This document shows, one piece after another, positions 7,075-16,864 of a DNA stretch of 53,076 nucleotides (its first letter is position 1; each line of letters begins with the position of its first letter). The stretch covers positions 1 to 53,076 of the forward strand of contig CALWNT010000052.1 of NCBI GenBank assembly GCA_944382885.1, written 5' to 3'. The notes beneath the pieces were generated by a model. It had not been told where the DNA came from. It ran no database searches and saw only the letters and a list, made by a program, of their open reading frames with translations. Source of the DNA: an uncultured Clostridia bacterium. GTDB taxonomy: Bacteria > Bacillota > Clostridia > Oscillospirales > Ruminococcaceae. Made by a program: the position numbers and the translations under genes.

Positions 7075-9123
7075 TTATCCTAAAATGCTGTTTCTCGGCG
7101 CCAGCAAAGCCGATTTTTCACCATTGATGGAGAAGAAATTGCTGACCTTATTGGTCTTATCAAAGAGATAATTGTACTGGATCATCTTATAGTCGTCCAA
7201 CAGGTCGGTATAAGGAGACGCATCGTCATAATCATAATAATTACCGTCTTTGTCCACATATCCTACCGCGTTGATTACCGGCAGGGTTTCATAAAGCTTT
7301 AACAGATACTCATTGTAAGGCGTCATTTCCAATCCCGCGGTTTCCAACAGGAGAGAAGAAAGATAATTGGCGCTGATACGTTCAATTTCCTGCTCTTCAA
7401 TGTCATAATTAGCCCAAATCATAAAGGGGACCGTATAACGGCGCTGCTGCTCCTCTAACGTGAGATCACTCAGATCTTTGCCGTAAAGTTCTTCATAAAA
7501 CTCATCTTCAATTTTCGGCTGATGGTCACCGAACATAACAATGATGGTCGGTTCATCTACGTTGCTGAAATACTCAATCAGCTCTTTATAGGCATTATCG
7601 GATTCCTTAATCAAGGAGAGATATTGCTGTGTTTTCGGATAATCTCCCTGAGGATTTACTAACTGAATCGTCTCTTCAAAGTTGTCGTACTGTGTATCGT
7701 ATCCTCCGTGGTTCTGCATGGTAACATCAAAAAGGAAAACCTTTTCGCCTTCTTCTTTTTCTTCATAGAGATCGATAATTTTCTCATAGCTGCTTCTATC
7801 GCTGATATATTTTCTATAGATCTGCGGATTGAGAAAATCGTCGATGCTGAAGAAATTTTTAAACCCAAATAAAGGATATACTTCATCCCGTTTCCAGCCG
7901 TTGGGATAATACGGATGAACAGCTTGGCTGGTATAGCCCTGGTCGTTTAAGGTAGAAACCAGAGACGGGGTCTCGTCTTTAATATAAAGCTCATAGGCAT
8001 TGCTCCCTGCCGGAAGAAACGCCATAGTATTTCCAGTTAAAAATTCAAACTCAGAATTGCTAGTACCGCTGCCGTGAATCGATACATAGAGATTGCCTTT
8101 AATGGTATTTTCTGTCAGGCTTCTCCAAAACGGCAGATAATCCTCATTGGTTTCAAAATCGTTGATGACGCTCAAATCGGAGAACGTCTCATTCATAATG
8201 GCAATAATATTTGGCTTTTCCGTAGTCTGAGGCTTCGCGGAGACATCCTGCGAATCCACTTCTTCCGCAATTTCATTGACTTTATCCGCAGAATAAGCCT
8301 TCGGTTCATCCACAAAGAGGTATTTCGTATTGAGCCAGAAATTAACGGCAGAACCGGAATTCCGATATCCCCTGCTTTGATTCCACAAATCGGCCTTAAT
8401 CCCCATATTGGTAAACAAATCAGTGCGGTAAAAAGTGAACATCACCACAGCAACGGAAACCAGAACGCTACCGCGGTATAACAGCTGTTTTCTGATATCC
8501 CGATTGACATAGTCAGCACTGCAGGACAACAGAATCACAATCACAAACAGCAGAGTTGAAATAATCAGATTATAAGTAAAGGTAAAATGATAACTTTGAG
8601 CCACATTCATCGCCGTTTTGGCTGCTAAAAAGTCCATTGGGATAAACGGCGACCCGCGGAACATCAGCACAAAGTGGTTCACAACGCCAAAAATATAAAG
8701 AATGCTGCTTGTAATAATGACAGACCATTTGATCCTGTTACAGAGCGCAAATACGAATCCAAACAACATCAAATAGAAGGCATAATTTCCCAACAGAATC
8801 AAGGGGTTTAACTGCCAGATCGCCACTTCATTTAAACATTCTACCAAAATCAACGTAAGAAACGGAGCCGCAAACAGCCAAATCAAACTGAATATCTTAT
8901 TGTAGTCCCGCTTGCGAAGCCCGTCCCCTTTAGAAAACTTCGGGCGAAACAGAATAATAGCCCCCATAACAGCAGTCAACACGAGAGCAAAAATTAACAG
9001 ACCAATGCCGCTTAAAACACCGTCTTCAAAAAACGCTTTGACATTTATGATAATCAGTAGCATAGCAGCCAAAACCGAAATAGCGGAAGCAATTTTTCGT
9101 TTTTTGGACGTTTTCAAATCCAT
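7075..9123 (-). CDS. LTA synthase-like sulfatase-fold membrane protein
   Basis: A 682-residue protein with about five N-terminal membrane segments (residues about 10-230), a linker, and an extracellular alkaline-phosphatase/sulfatase domain (about 300-610). Family motifs are visible: NIIAIMNETFSDL (metal-binding Glu), IHGSGTSNSEFEFLTGNT (nucleophile Thr region), HPYYPNGW and FGDHQPK (metal-binding Asp and His). This matches the LtaS-like group that transfers glycerol-phosphate or related groups to cell-surface polymers. Its length agrees with the family. It has an AAGGGGG box before ATG 9123 and its own flanking hairpins, so it is monocistronic. The exact polymer made is unknown. Confidence 0.85.
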   Translation of the reverse strand: MDLKTSKKRKIASAISVLAAMLLIIINVKAFFEDGVLSGIGLLIFALVLTAVMGAIILFRPKFSKGDGLRKRDYNKIFSLIWLFAAPFLTLILVECLNEVAIWQLNPLILLGNYAFYLMLFGFVFALCNRIKWSVIITSSILYIFGVVNHFVLMFRGSPFIPMDFLAAKTAMNVAQSYHFTFTYNLIISTLLFVIVILLSCSADYVNRDIRKQLLYRGSVLVSVAVVMFTFYRTDLFTNMGIKADLWNQSRGYRNSGSAVNFWLNTKYLFVDEPKAYSADKVNEIAEEVDSQDVSAKPQTTEKPNIIAIMNETFSDLSVINDFETNEDYLPFWRSLTENTIKGNLYVSIHGSGTSNSEFEFLTGNTMAFLPAGSNAYELYIKDETPSLVSTLNDQGYTSQAVHPYYPNGWKRDEVYPLFGFKNFFSIDDFLNPQIYRKYISDRSSYEKIIDLYEEKEEGEKVFLFDVTMQNHGGYDTQYDNFEETIQLVNPQGDYPKTQQYLSLIKESDNAYKELIEYFSNVDEPTIIVMFGDHQPKIEDEFYEELYGKDLSDLTLEEQQRRYTVPFMIWANYDIEEQEIERISANYLSSLLLETAGLEMTPYNEYLLKLYETLPVINAVGYVDKDGNYYDYDDASPYTDLLDDYKMIQYNYLFDKTNKVSNFFSINGEKSALLAPRNSILG

Positions 9124-9442
9124 GAAATAATTCCCCCTTAAAATGGATATTTTCCCATCCGGAATATAATCCCATATTATATATATTAAAAATCAAGTTA
9201 GCGTAACCAAAATACGGTCCCATTTCTTAGATTACCTTTGAATATAGCATGTCAACCTTCAATTGTAAAGTTTTTGTAATGCGATTCGTGAATTTGAGTA
9301 ATAAAAGCCTAGGAACATGACAGGAATTAGTCAAAATGAGTATCACAAATAGGAGACAATCTCCAAAAAGCAGCAAATTTTCTGTGAGTTTTCAACAAAT
9401 CACACCCCATGATTTCCGAAACCATTTATATACAATCCGTAT

Positions 9443-9470
9443 AAAAAAGAGATCTGCTTCCACAGATCTC
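9443..9470 (-). terminator. rnpB terminator
   Basis: Minus-strand GAGATCTG pairs with CAGATCTC and is followed by a TTTTTT run (9443-9448), about 15 bases past the RNase P RNA 3' end. Confidence 0.8.
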
Positions 9471-9485
9471 CCCTCAATGACAAAA

Positions 9486-9835
9486 AATGACCAGATCTAT
9501 AAGCCGAGTTCTGTTAAATGTAATAATCTATCTTTGCACCGCGTCGCCGCTGGTGCTCAAAAGCATATTGCTTTCTGCCACCTTTCAAGACCGTCGGACC
9601 AACGAATACATCTTTGTCGGTGTTGCATCGGATAGGGTTTACATAGCCACTGGGTTTCCCCACTGCTGGTGAGCTCTTACCTCGCCTTTCCATCCTTACC
9701 CTAAAAAGTCAGGGCGGTTTCTTTCTGTTGCACTAGCCCTAGAGTCGCCTCCGGCTGCTGTTAGCAGCTATCCTGTCCTGTGATGCTCGGACTTTCCTCA
9801 CAGTAAAACTGCGCTATTACACAACCTGCTCATTT
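9486..9835 (-). ncRNA. rnpB: RNase P RNA, bacterial type A
   Basis: About 350 bases on the minus strand. The universal core GAGGAAAGUCCGAGC is at 9786-9799 and the 3' core ACAGAACUCGGCUUAUAG at about 9497-9514. The two ends pair as P1: AAUGAGCAGGU near 9835 with AUCUGGUCAUU near 9486, with a single mismatch. The RNA is the catalytic part of RNase P, which matures tRNA 5' ends. The A-type form is usual for Clostridia, whereas Bacilli carry type B. A promoter at 9842-9870 and a terminator at 9443-9470 fit a stand-alone RNA gene. Confidence 0.95.
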
Positions 9836-9841
9836 TTTCCT

Positions 9842-9870
9842 ATTATACTTGATTTTTATTTTAGAGTCAA
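9842..9870 (-). promoter_or_regulatory. rnpB promoter
   Basis: Minus-strand TTGACT (9865-9870), 17-base spacer, TATAAT (9842-9847). The start would fall at about 9835, the predicted 5' end of RNase P RNA. Confidence 0.85.
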
Positions 9871-10096
9871 TTCCAGAATACAGGAAAAAAACTGAATTTT
9901 CTGTGAAAAAGGTTCTGAAAGGTCGCTGCTTAATTGAAAGCAAACCCCAAAATAAAGGTACCTAAAATTATCTGTGAGCCGAATTATTGCTCAAGCTCAA
10001 CTGAAAGTATATTCCATCCCGAATCTCCGTGATAAAACGGCTGAATAAAAAAGAGTTTTCAGCTTCTAAAAAACCGGCATAAAATCATAAAATGAG

Positions 10097-10125
10097 TTGA
10101 CACCCCCTTTGATTTCTATTAGAAT
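10097..10125 (+). promoter_or_regulatory. Promoter before the DUF2752 gene
   Basis: TTGACA (10097-10102), 17-base spacer, TAGAAT (10120-10125). It implies a leader of about 200 bases before the ATG at 10331, containing the hairpin CCTTTTTTCA/TGAAAAAAGG at about 10163-10187. The rest of 9871-10330 shows no gene. Confidence 0.7.
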
Positions 10126-10330
10126 AAAGAGGAAAGAACAGTAAGATTTGGCAGGGATTTTTCCTTTTTTCAGCGGATGAAAAAAGGAGTAGATTCAGGC
10201 AAAGGATCTTCGCTGTCGGTGTCTGAAAACAGAGAAAAAACTTGAACGCTTCAGCCTATGTTGATTGCGATTCAAAGGTTCTTCCCTATAGCAGACACAG
10301 GAAAAACTTGTTGTTGCTTTGGGAGTATCT

Positions 10331-10732
10331 ATGAAGAAAATAATCCGTTCTTTCGGATTGTTGGCGCTGTTGCTGTTGGCAGTCGTTTTTTTGGATATCG
10401 GGTGCGTATTCCGGCACGTTACCGGGATCCCTTGTCCAGGATGCGGAACTACCAGAGCCTGTATTCAGTTCCTTCAGGGGCATGTAGTGGATGCGTTTTA
10501 TTATCACCCGCTGTTTTGGCTGACAGTAATTTTGTTGGTAGTAATGGTGCTGAAAGACGGAAGAATGTTTCGGTCTGAGAAAGCCAACCGATGGTTTTGG
10601 ATTGTCATTCTGTTGATGTATCTGAGCGTCTATCTGGTACGTATGGTTCTTTTGTTCCCTGACACTCCGCCTATGGAACTTAATGAGCAGGCTCCGCTGT
10701 GGAAATTGTGGGAAACGTTTCGTTCCAGATAA
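10331..10732 (+). CDS. DUF2752 family small membrane protein
   Basis: A 133-residue protein whose ATG at 10331 has GGGAG 6 bases upstream; a TTG four codons earlier overlaps that box and is rejected. It carries the diagnostic DUF2752 motif CPGCGTTRA (residues about 34-42) after a first membrane segment, then two or three more hydrophobic helices. The function of the family is unknown. It is followed by a DUF4234 protein at 10828, also a membrane protein, so the two may act together. Confidence 0.85.
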   Translation: MKKIIRSFGLLALLLLAVVFLDIGCVFRHVTGIPCPGCGTTRACIQFLQGHVVDAFYYHPLFWLTVILLVVMVLKDGRMFRSEKANRWFWIVILLMYLSVYLVRMVLLFPDTPPMELNEQAPLWKLWETFRSR

Positions 10733-10827
10733 CGGTCGCATGATTGGGGGATCATAAAGGTTAGTTGGCTTGCTGTTTGTTGACATCTTTCAGCAGCTGC
10801 AAAATAAACAAAATGGAGGGCTCTATT

Positions 10828-11235
10828 ATGATTGCGAGAAGAGATTTTTGGGTGGTCTTGGTTTTATCCATTATTACCTGCGGGATTTACTATTGGGTAT
10901 ATCTGTACAGAATGTCAAAAGACCTCAATACAATGGCCGGAGAAGACGGACAAACAGTTGATCCTACATTGGTTGTGGTTTTAACCATCATAACCTGCGG
11001 CATTTATGAATATTATTGGCTGTATAAAATGGGAAACCGGATGCAGAATCTGGGCCGCGCCAATAATATCCGCATTGACGAAAATGGTACGACCTATCTC
11101 CTGTGGAAACTGCTGGGTTATCTGATTTGCGGTATCGGTACTTGGGTTGGGGTTTATCTGTTTATCAAAAACTTCAATACATTGGCGGACGGATATAATT
11201 ATCACACCAATCCTTATAATTATCAGGGACAATAA
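10828..11235 (+). CDS. DUF4234 family membrane protein
   Basis: A 135-residue protein starting at ATG 10828 with GGAGGG 7 bases upstream. It has two internal copies of the motif (L/V)xxIITCGIYxxxWLYxM (near residues 10-30 and 53-75) and a third helix near 100-120, the hallmark of DUF4234. It ends with a polar tail rich in Tyr and Asn. The role is unknown. It lies 95 bases downstream of the DUF2752 gene and ends in a hairpin at 11244-11282. Confidence 0.85.
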   Translation: MIARRDFWVVLVLSIITCGIYYWVYLYRMSKDLNTMAGEDGQTVDPTLVVVLTIITCGIYEYYWLYKMGNRMQNLGRANNIRIDENGTTYLLWKLLGYLICGIGTWVGVYLFIKNFNTLADGYNYHTNPYNYQGQ

Positions 11236-11243
11236 TGATTGAG

Positions 11244-11282
11244 AATGGCTTTTGCACGGAATTATCTGCGGCAGAAGCCATT
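11244..11282 (+). terminator. Terminator after the DUF4234 gene
   Basis: AATGGCTTTTGC pairs with GCAGAAGCCATT (12 bp, one G-T pair), followed by T-rich sequence TCTGCTTTTCC. Confidence 0.65.
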
Positions 11283-11473
11283 TCTGCTTTTCCTGTTGTC
11301 AAACCGACGCTTTTTGGATCCCTGGGTTGGATTTATGAATAATCAGTTATGAAATTATGACGGATAAAATTGAATTCTTGCAGAAAACATGCTTTTTTTT
11401 GAAAAAAAATCTGTAAACAACCTATAAATTTTTAAATTTTGAATCATTCTTTCAAAAAAATTGCAGTTTTCTC

Positions 11474-11503
11474 TTGACTTTTTTACAGTAAAGTGTTTAT
11501 AAT
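11474..11503 (+). promoter_or_regulatory. gdhA promoter
   Basis: TTGACT (11474-11479), 18-base spacer, TATAAT (11498-11503), 41 bases before the gdhA start. Confidence 0.75.
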
Positions 11504-11523
11504 AGAAACATAAATTTTACTGA

Positions 11524-12879
<1,356 letters not shown>

Positions 12880-12919
12880 TTGATTGTGTTATTCCCAAAG
12901 GAATTATGAAATAGCATGA

Positions 12920-12950
12920 GGGCAGATGAAGGTGATCCTGACATCTGCCC
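12920..12950 (+). terminator. gdhA terminator
   Basis: GGGCAGATG pairs with CATCTGCCC around a loop that itself contains GGTGATCC, followed by TTGTTCTTTT. Confidence 0.8.
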
Positions 12951-13008
12951 TTGTTCTTTTCGCAGCTATTTAGAACGAATTGTGAAAATGGGAAATAAAG
13001 CCATAGTA

Positions 13009-13037
13009 TTGTCAAAAAAAGCAGGATATACTATAAT
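13009..13037 (+). promoter_or_regulatory. Promoter of the EEP-family gene
   Basis: TTGTCA (13009-13014), 17-base spacer, TATAAT (13032-13037). Confidence 0.7.
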
Positions 13038-13094
13038 AAAGAGTGTCATAGTGTTTTTAACCGGAAGCAGTATAAAAATAGGTGGTAGTGAATA

Positions 13095-13913
13095 GTGAGT
13101 CATGGTCAGGAAACTTTTAAAGTGATTACCTTTAATTTGAGAAAGGACAGTTATTTTGACCGACAAAACAGATGGCGATATCGCAAACAGCTCGTCTTAG
13201 ACTTTTTCAGAGAATCCGGCGCTGCGATTATTGGCGTACAGGAGTTGCTGCCCGCTATGCGGGAGGATATTCAGTCGACTCTGTCCGGATATAGTATTTT
13301 TGGCAACGGAAGAAGCAAGAAGCATTTTAACGAGCATTCTGATATCATTATTAAAAATGACGAAGTGGAAGTGGATTTTTCTAAAACAATTTGGCTTTCC
13401 AAACATCCGGAAAAATTTGGAAGCAGGGCGTTTTTGTCTTTTTTCCCTAGAATCTGCACCATCTGTGAGGTAAAATTTCGAGAGTCCGGTCGCCGTATTC
13501 GGGTGTTCAATGCTCATTTCGACCATATTTCTTCCTGGGCGAGAAGAATCGGCGTGGAGATTATTTTAAAATATATGGAGCGCTTCCAAAAGCAAGATCC
13601 AATGCCTATGGTTTTAATGGGAGACTTTAATGTAAAACCTCACAGTAAGCTAATTCAAAGGCTAAGCAAAAATCTTCACCAATACCAGGATATTCATCTG
13701 GTAGATGCTTATACCTACTGTGAACATCCGGAGAAATGCACCAATACTTACCATGGTTTTAAGGGTATCACAGGAAGTGACGCACATATTGATTACATTT
13801 TTGTTTCCAGTGATTTAGAGGTGGTCAATACCTATGTGGACTACCAGAAGCGACAGGGGAAATATCTTTCAGACCACTATCCGATTATTGCGACCCTAAG
13901 TTTTAAAGATTAG
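13095..13913 (+). CDS. Endonuclease/exonuclease/phosphatase family protein
   Basis: A 272-residue cytosolic protein of the EEP superfamily starting at GTG 13095. Superfamily landmarks are NLR near residue 13, GVQELL near 45, NAHFDHIS (catalytic His), MGDFNVKP, SDAHIDYIFVSSD and LSDHYPII at the C-terminus, together forming the metal-dependent phosphoesterase site. Close families act on nucleic acids, phospholipids or sugar phosphates (for example the maltose 6'-phosphate phosphatase group), and nothing here separates these. It is monocistronic, with its own promoter and terminator. Confidence 0.85.
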   Translation: MSHGQETFKVITFNLRKDSYFDRQNRWRYRKQLVLDFFRESGAAIIGVQELLPAMREDIQSTLSGYSIFGNGRSKKHFNEHSDIIIKNDEVEVDFSKTIWLSKHPEKFGSRAFLSFFPRICTICEVKFRESGRRIRVFNAHFDHISSWARRIGVEIILKYMERFQKQDPMPMVLMGDFNVKPHSKLIQRLSKNLHQYQDIHLVDAYTYCEHPEKCTNTYHGFKGITGSDAHIDYIFVSSDLEVVNTYVDYQKRQGKYLSDHYPIIATLSFKD

Positions 13914-13941
13914 AAAAAGAGAGACAATTGTCTCTCTTTTT
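13914..13941. terminator. Terminator after the EEP-family gene
   Basis: A perfect palindrome with AAAAAGAGAGACAA as one arm, so it can act in both directions. It begins right after the stop codon. Confidence 0.85.
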
Positions 13942-14050
13942 CTGTTTGTTGCCTTTTGAGAAAGCTGTTTCGTCGGATGCTTATGCTGGATTTTGCGAAA
14001 AAACTGTGGTATGATGGACTACAGAAAAATCTTATCCGGGAGGGTGTTTT

Positions 14051-14506
14051 ATGAAAATCATGGTCATCAATGGGCCAAACCTCAATATGGTCGGCGTGCG
14101 GGAAAAGGGGATTTACGGTACCAAGAGCTTTGAGGAAATCTGTCAGTATATTAAAACCGAGGGTGAAAAACGGGGACATACCATCACTCTGCTCCAAAGC
14201 AATTATGAAGGCGGCATCATCGATTTCCTTCAACGGGCGTATTTTGAGGGATATGACGGCGTAGTCATCAACCCGGGCGCTTATACTCATTACAGCTATG
14301 CCATCCACGATGCCATCAAGGGAAACACGGGGATTCCCACTGTAGAGGTACATCTTTCCAACGTACACGCCAGAGAGGACTTCAGAAAAGTTTCGGTCAC
14401 CGCCCCGGCCTGTATCGGGCAGATGTGTGGGTATGGAGAAAAGGGATACCTTCTGGCGATCGAAGCCCTGGAGGATTACTATCAAAAGCATCCCAAGAAA
14501 AAATAA
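14051..14506 (+). CDS. aroQ: 3-dehydroquinate dehydratase, type II
   Basis: A 151-residue enzyme of the shikimate pathway that dehydrates 3-dehydroquinate. Type II signatures are present: INGPNLNMVGVREKGIYG with the catalytic Tyr at the end, SNYEGGIIDF, VINPGAYTHYSYAIHDA and HLSNVHAREDFR with the catalytic His. The usual QSN-H-EG reads SNYEG here. The length is normal for the dodecameric family. It stands alone rather than in an aro operon, with a GGGAGG box before ATG 14051. Confidence 0.93.
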   Translation: MKIMVINGPNLNMVGVREKGIYGTKSFEEICQYIKTEGEKRGHTITLLQSNYEGGIIDFLQRAYFEGYDGVVINPGAYTHYSYAIHDAIKGNTGIPTVEVHLSNVHAREDFRKVSVTAPACIGQMCGYGEKGYLLAIEALEDYYQKHPKKK

Positions 14507-14615
14507 GCAATCACTCTGAGGATTGTGAAAGAACTCAGATCCTACATGAATCGATACTTAGGTCAAAAAACGACACAGGAACAAGTTGAAGGCGGCGTTT
14601 CTTTCGCTGAAGAAT

Positions 14616-14664
14616 AAAAAGAGAACCTGAGAAAGCATAAAGTGCTTTCTCAGGTTCTCTTTTT
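14616..14664. terminator. Bidirectional terminator between aroQ and the antiporter gene
   Basis: AAAAAGAGAACCTGAGAAAGCA is inverted as TGCTTTCTCAGGTTCTCTTTTT around a 5-base loop, with T runs at both ends. It separates two convergent genes. Confidence 0.85.
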
Positions 14665-14703
14665 GGTTGTCCTCTCAGAACTCCCAGCCTCGCAACCAGT
14701 TTT

Positions 14704-16308
14704 CTACTGCAAAAAAGTCTCCGGCTGAGCAACCACCATCATATCTTTTTCGCAGAGGACGGTGTCTCCGTTGGGAATAATGGTTTCATTCCCCCGCTGA
14801 ATCATAATAATTAGAGTCTGCTCCGGAATTTCCAGCTCCCCAATCCTTTTATTTTTCCACTTATGTCCTTTATCAACCACAACTTCATGAAGAGACAGGT
14901 TTTCCCGATCCTCAAATTCCCGGGCGGCAAACACGACAAGGTCTCCCAGTTCCATTACGGTGTTTCCGTTAGGCACAATATTCTCGCCCTTTCTTGAGAT
15001 CATCACGGCCAGAATATCCTGGGGAAAGCCGATGCGCTGTACTGTTTTGCCCAGCCAAGGATGCCCCTCAGTCACATGGATTTTGATAAAGTTGATATCG
15101 CTTTCCTCCTGATAATCGGTGAAGGTCTTATTGACGTCAGAAGAATGGTCTATCATATTCATCCTTTTGGAAAGCCAGGGCAACAGCGTCCCCTGGAAGG
15201 AGATGGAAAGCAGTACAATACAGAACACCAGATTAAAGAGGTTATATTCCATCTCAACCTGGTTGAGCAGCGCCAATATGGCAAATACAATCGAAGCAAC
15301 GCCTCGAAGCCCGGCCCAGGACACAATGCCGATCTGCGCCCAAGAAGAACGGAAGGGCTTTAAAAGCAAAACCGTTACCAGCGGTCTGGCAATAAAGGTC
15401 ATCGCCGCCATAATAAACAGCGCCGGCAAAAGCACTTCCGGCAGATTGGAAGGAGTGACCAGCAATCCCAGAAGGAAAAAGATAATTACCTGAGCTACAT
15501 TGGTCAGCACATCAAAAAAGTGTACCAGATACCGTTTTTGAGGAATATAGGAATTCCCCATGATAATCCCGCAGAGATAAACCGCCAAGTATCCGTTTCC
15601 TCCCAAAACCGTAGGAAGCGTATAGGCGATTACCGCCACCGCAAAGACAAAAACGGTCTTTTCGTGATCGGCATGAAAAGAAACATGTGTCAAAATAAAA
15701 ACCGCAAGCTTCCCCATCAATACCCCGCAGAGAATGCCAAAGAAGAGCTGTTTAAACAGCATCAAGGGAATCGAAATCTGCTCTCCGGTCATAATCGTAA
15801 TCATGATAACAGTCAGCATGTAGGAAATCGGGTCGTTGGAGCCGGATTCCAGTTCCAGCAGGGAGTCGGTGTTGTCCTTCAGCGACAGCTTTTTAGAGCG
15901 CAGGATATTGAATACCGAAGCCGCGTCAGTTGAGGAAATGACCGAACCAATCAAAAGGCTTTCCAGCCACTCCACCCTGAGAAAATAGTGTACCATCACC
16001 CCGACAAAACCGGCGGTGAGAACGACCCCTAGGGTTGACATCAGCACTGCCTTTGCGGCCACCGGTTTTGCGGCGCTGATATTGGTGCCAAAGCCCCCGT
16101 AAAACATAATGAAAATCAGGCTGACAGAACAAATCACGTCTGAAATCGCATAGTTGTCAAAGGAAATCCGAAAAATTCCGTTTTCCCCAAAGCACATCCC
16201 CAGCGCAATAAAAATCAGCAGCGATGGCACCGCTATTTTTTCAATCAGCCTGCCGGAAAGAATGCAAATCATAATTACAATTCCAATTAAGAGCAGATAA
16301 CCTGTCAT
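14704..16308 (-). CDS. K+/H+ (or Na+/H+) antiporter, CPA1/NhaP2 type with two RCK_C domains
   Basis: A 534-residue protein with about twelve membrane helices (residues 1-390) of the cation/proton antiporter family. Family positions include SVISSTDAASVF and LELESGSNDPISYML, the conserved Asp-rich ion site. It ends with two TrkA-C/RCK_C repeats (about 410-460 and 465-534) in which HPWLGKTVQRIGFPQDILAVMI and HKWKNKRIGELEIPEQTLIIMI are internal duplicates, each followed by a PNGxTV motif. Such domains bind nucleotides or c-di-AMP to regulate potassium fluxes. Which cation is moved is inferred from the NhaP2/CvrA-like architecture only. Confidence 0.87.
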   Translation of the reverse strand: MTGYLLLIGIVIMICILSGRLIEKIAVPSLLIFIALGMCFGENGIFRISFDNYAISDVICSVSLIFIMFYGGFGTNISAAKPVAAKAVLMSTLGVVLTAGFVGVMVHYFLRVEWLESLLIGSVISSTDAASVFNILRSKKLSLKDNTDSLLELESGSNDPISYMLTVIMITIMTGEQISIPLMLFKQLFFGILCGVLMGKLAVFILTHVSFHADHEKTVFVFAVAVIAYTLPTVLGGNGYLAVYLCGIIMGNSYIPQKRYLVHFFDVLTNVAQVIIFFLLGLLVTPSNLPEVLLPALFIMAAMTFIARPLVTVLLLKPFRSSWAQIGIVSWAGLRGVASIVFAILALLNQVEMEYNLFNLVFCIVLLSISFQGTLLPWLSKRMNMIDHSSDVNKTFTDYQEESDINFIKIHVTEGHPWLGKTVQRIGFPQDILAVMISRKGENIVPNGNTVMELGDLVVFAAREFEDRENLSLHEVVVDKGHKWKNKRIGELEIPEQTLIIMIQRGNETIIPNGDTVLCEKDMMVVAQPETFLQ

Positions 16309-16363
16309 TTGATACCCCCTGTAATCTAACTTTTTTCTAGTTTATCATGAGCCTATTGTAACA

Positions 16364-16849
16364 TTATAGTCTTTTCTGAAACACAACAGCCTTTCTGGAA
16401 ATCCCGTCCTCTGACTGGGTATCCTTTTCCTCCTGCACCTGATAGCCGCATCCACTGTAAAGGGCACGAGCCTTTTGGTTGTCCGCTGTGATCTGAATTC
16501 CGCATTGTATCAGCCGATTCTTGCGGAAAAAATCTTCTGAAAAAGTCACAGCGTTTCTGCCGATGCCTTTCCCCTGCCATTCTGGCAGGATGACCAGCAT
16601 GGAAATCCAGCCGATTTTTCCATCCTCCAGTCCATTCAGTTTCAGCCACCCCACCGGAAGTTCTTCGTGAAAGATTACGAAATTTCTTTCGTCAGGATCA
16701 TGCTGCCAAAAATCCCGGTAATAATGAAGCCATTCTTCATAACCGCGTGCTATGGTATGAAGGGAATCTATGATTTCCTTTCGGTTTAATAAGTCAGTGA
16801 GAAATAAAAGTTCCTTTTCCGCTAAGGGACGATAACTGATTTCTTTCAT
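16364..16849 (-). CDS. GNAT family N-acetyltransferase
   Basis: A 161-residue acetyl-CoA-dependent acetyltransferase. The central motif ILPEWQGKGIGRNAVTF holds the Q/R-x-x-G-x-G/A acetyl-CoA loop, and RALYSGCGYQVQEEK is the usual C-terminal strand. It starts 15 bases after the stop of the ABC exporter gene at 16865-18619 and is probably co-transcribed with it. The substrate is unknown; resistance or protein acetylation are both possible. Confidence 0.85.
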   Translation of the reverse strand: MKEISYRPLAEKELLFLTDLLNRKEIIDSLHTIARGYEEWLHYYRDFWQHDPDERNFVIFHEELPVGWLKLNGLEDGKIGWISMLVILPEWQGKGIGRNAVTFSEDFFRKNRLIQCGIQITADNQKARALYSGCGYQVQEEKDTQSEDGISRKAVVFQKRL

Positions 16850-16864
16850 CTATGCATCCTTTCC

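Noticed and set aside
9487..9672. Open frames on the plus strand in 9336-9672
   Set aside because: They overlap the RNase P RNA gene or its terminator on the other strand.
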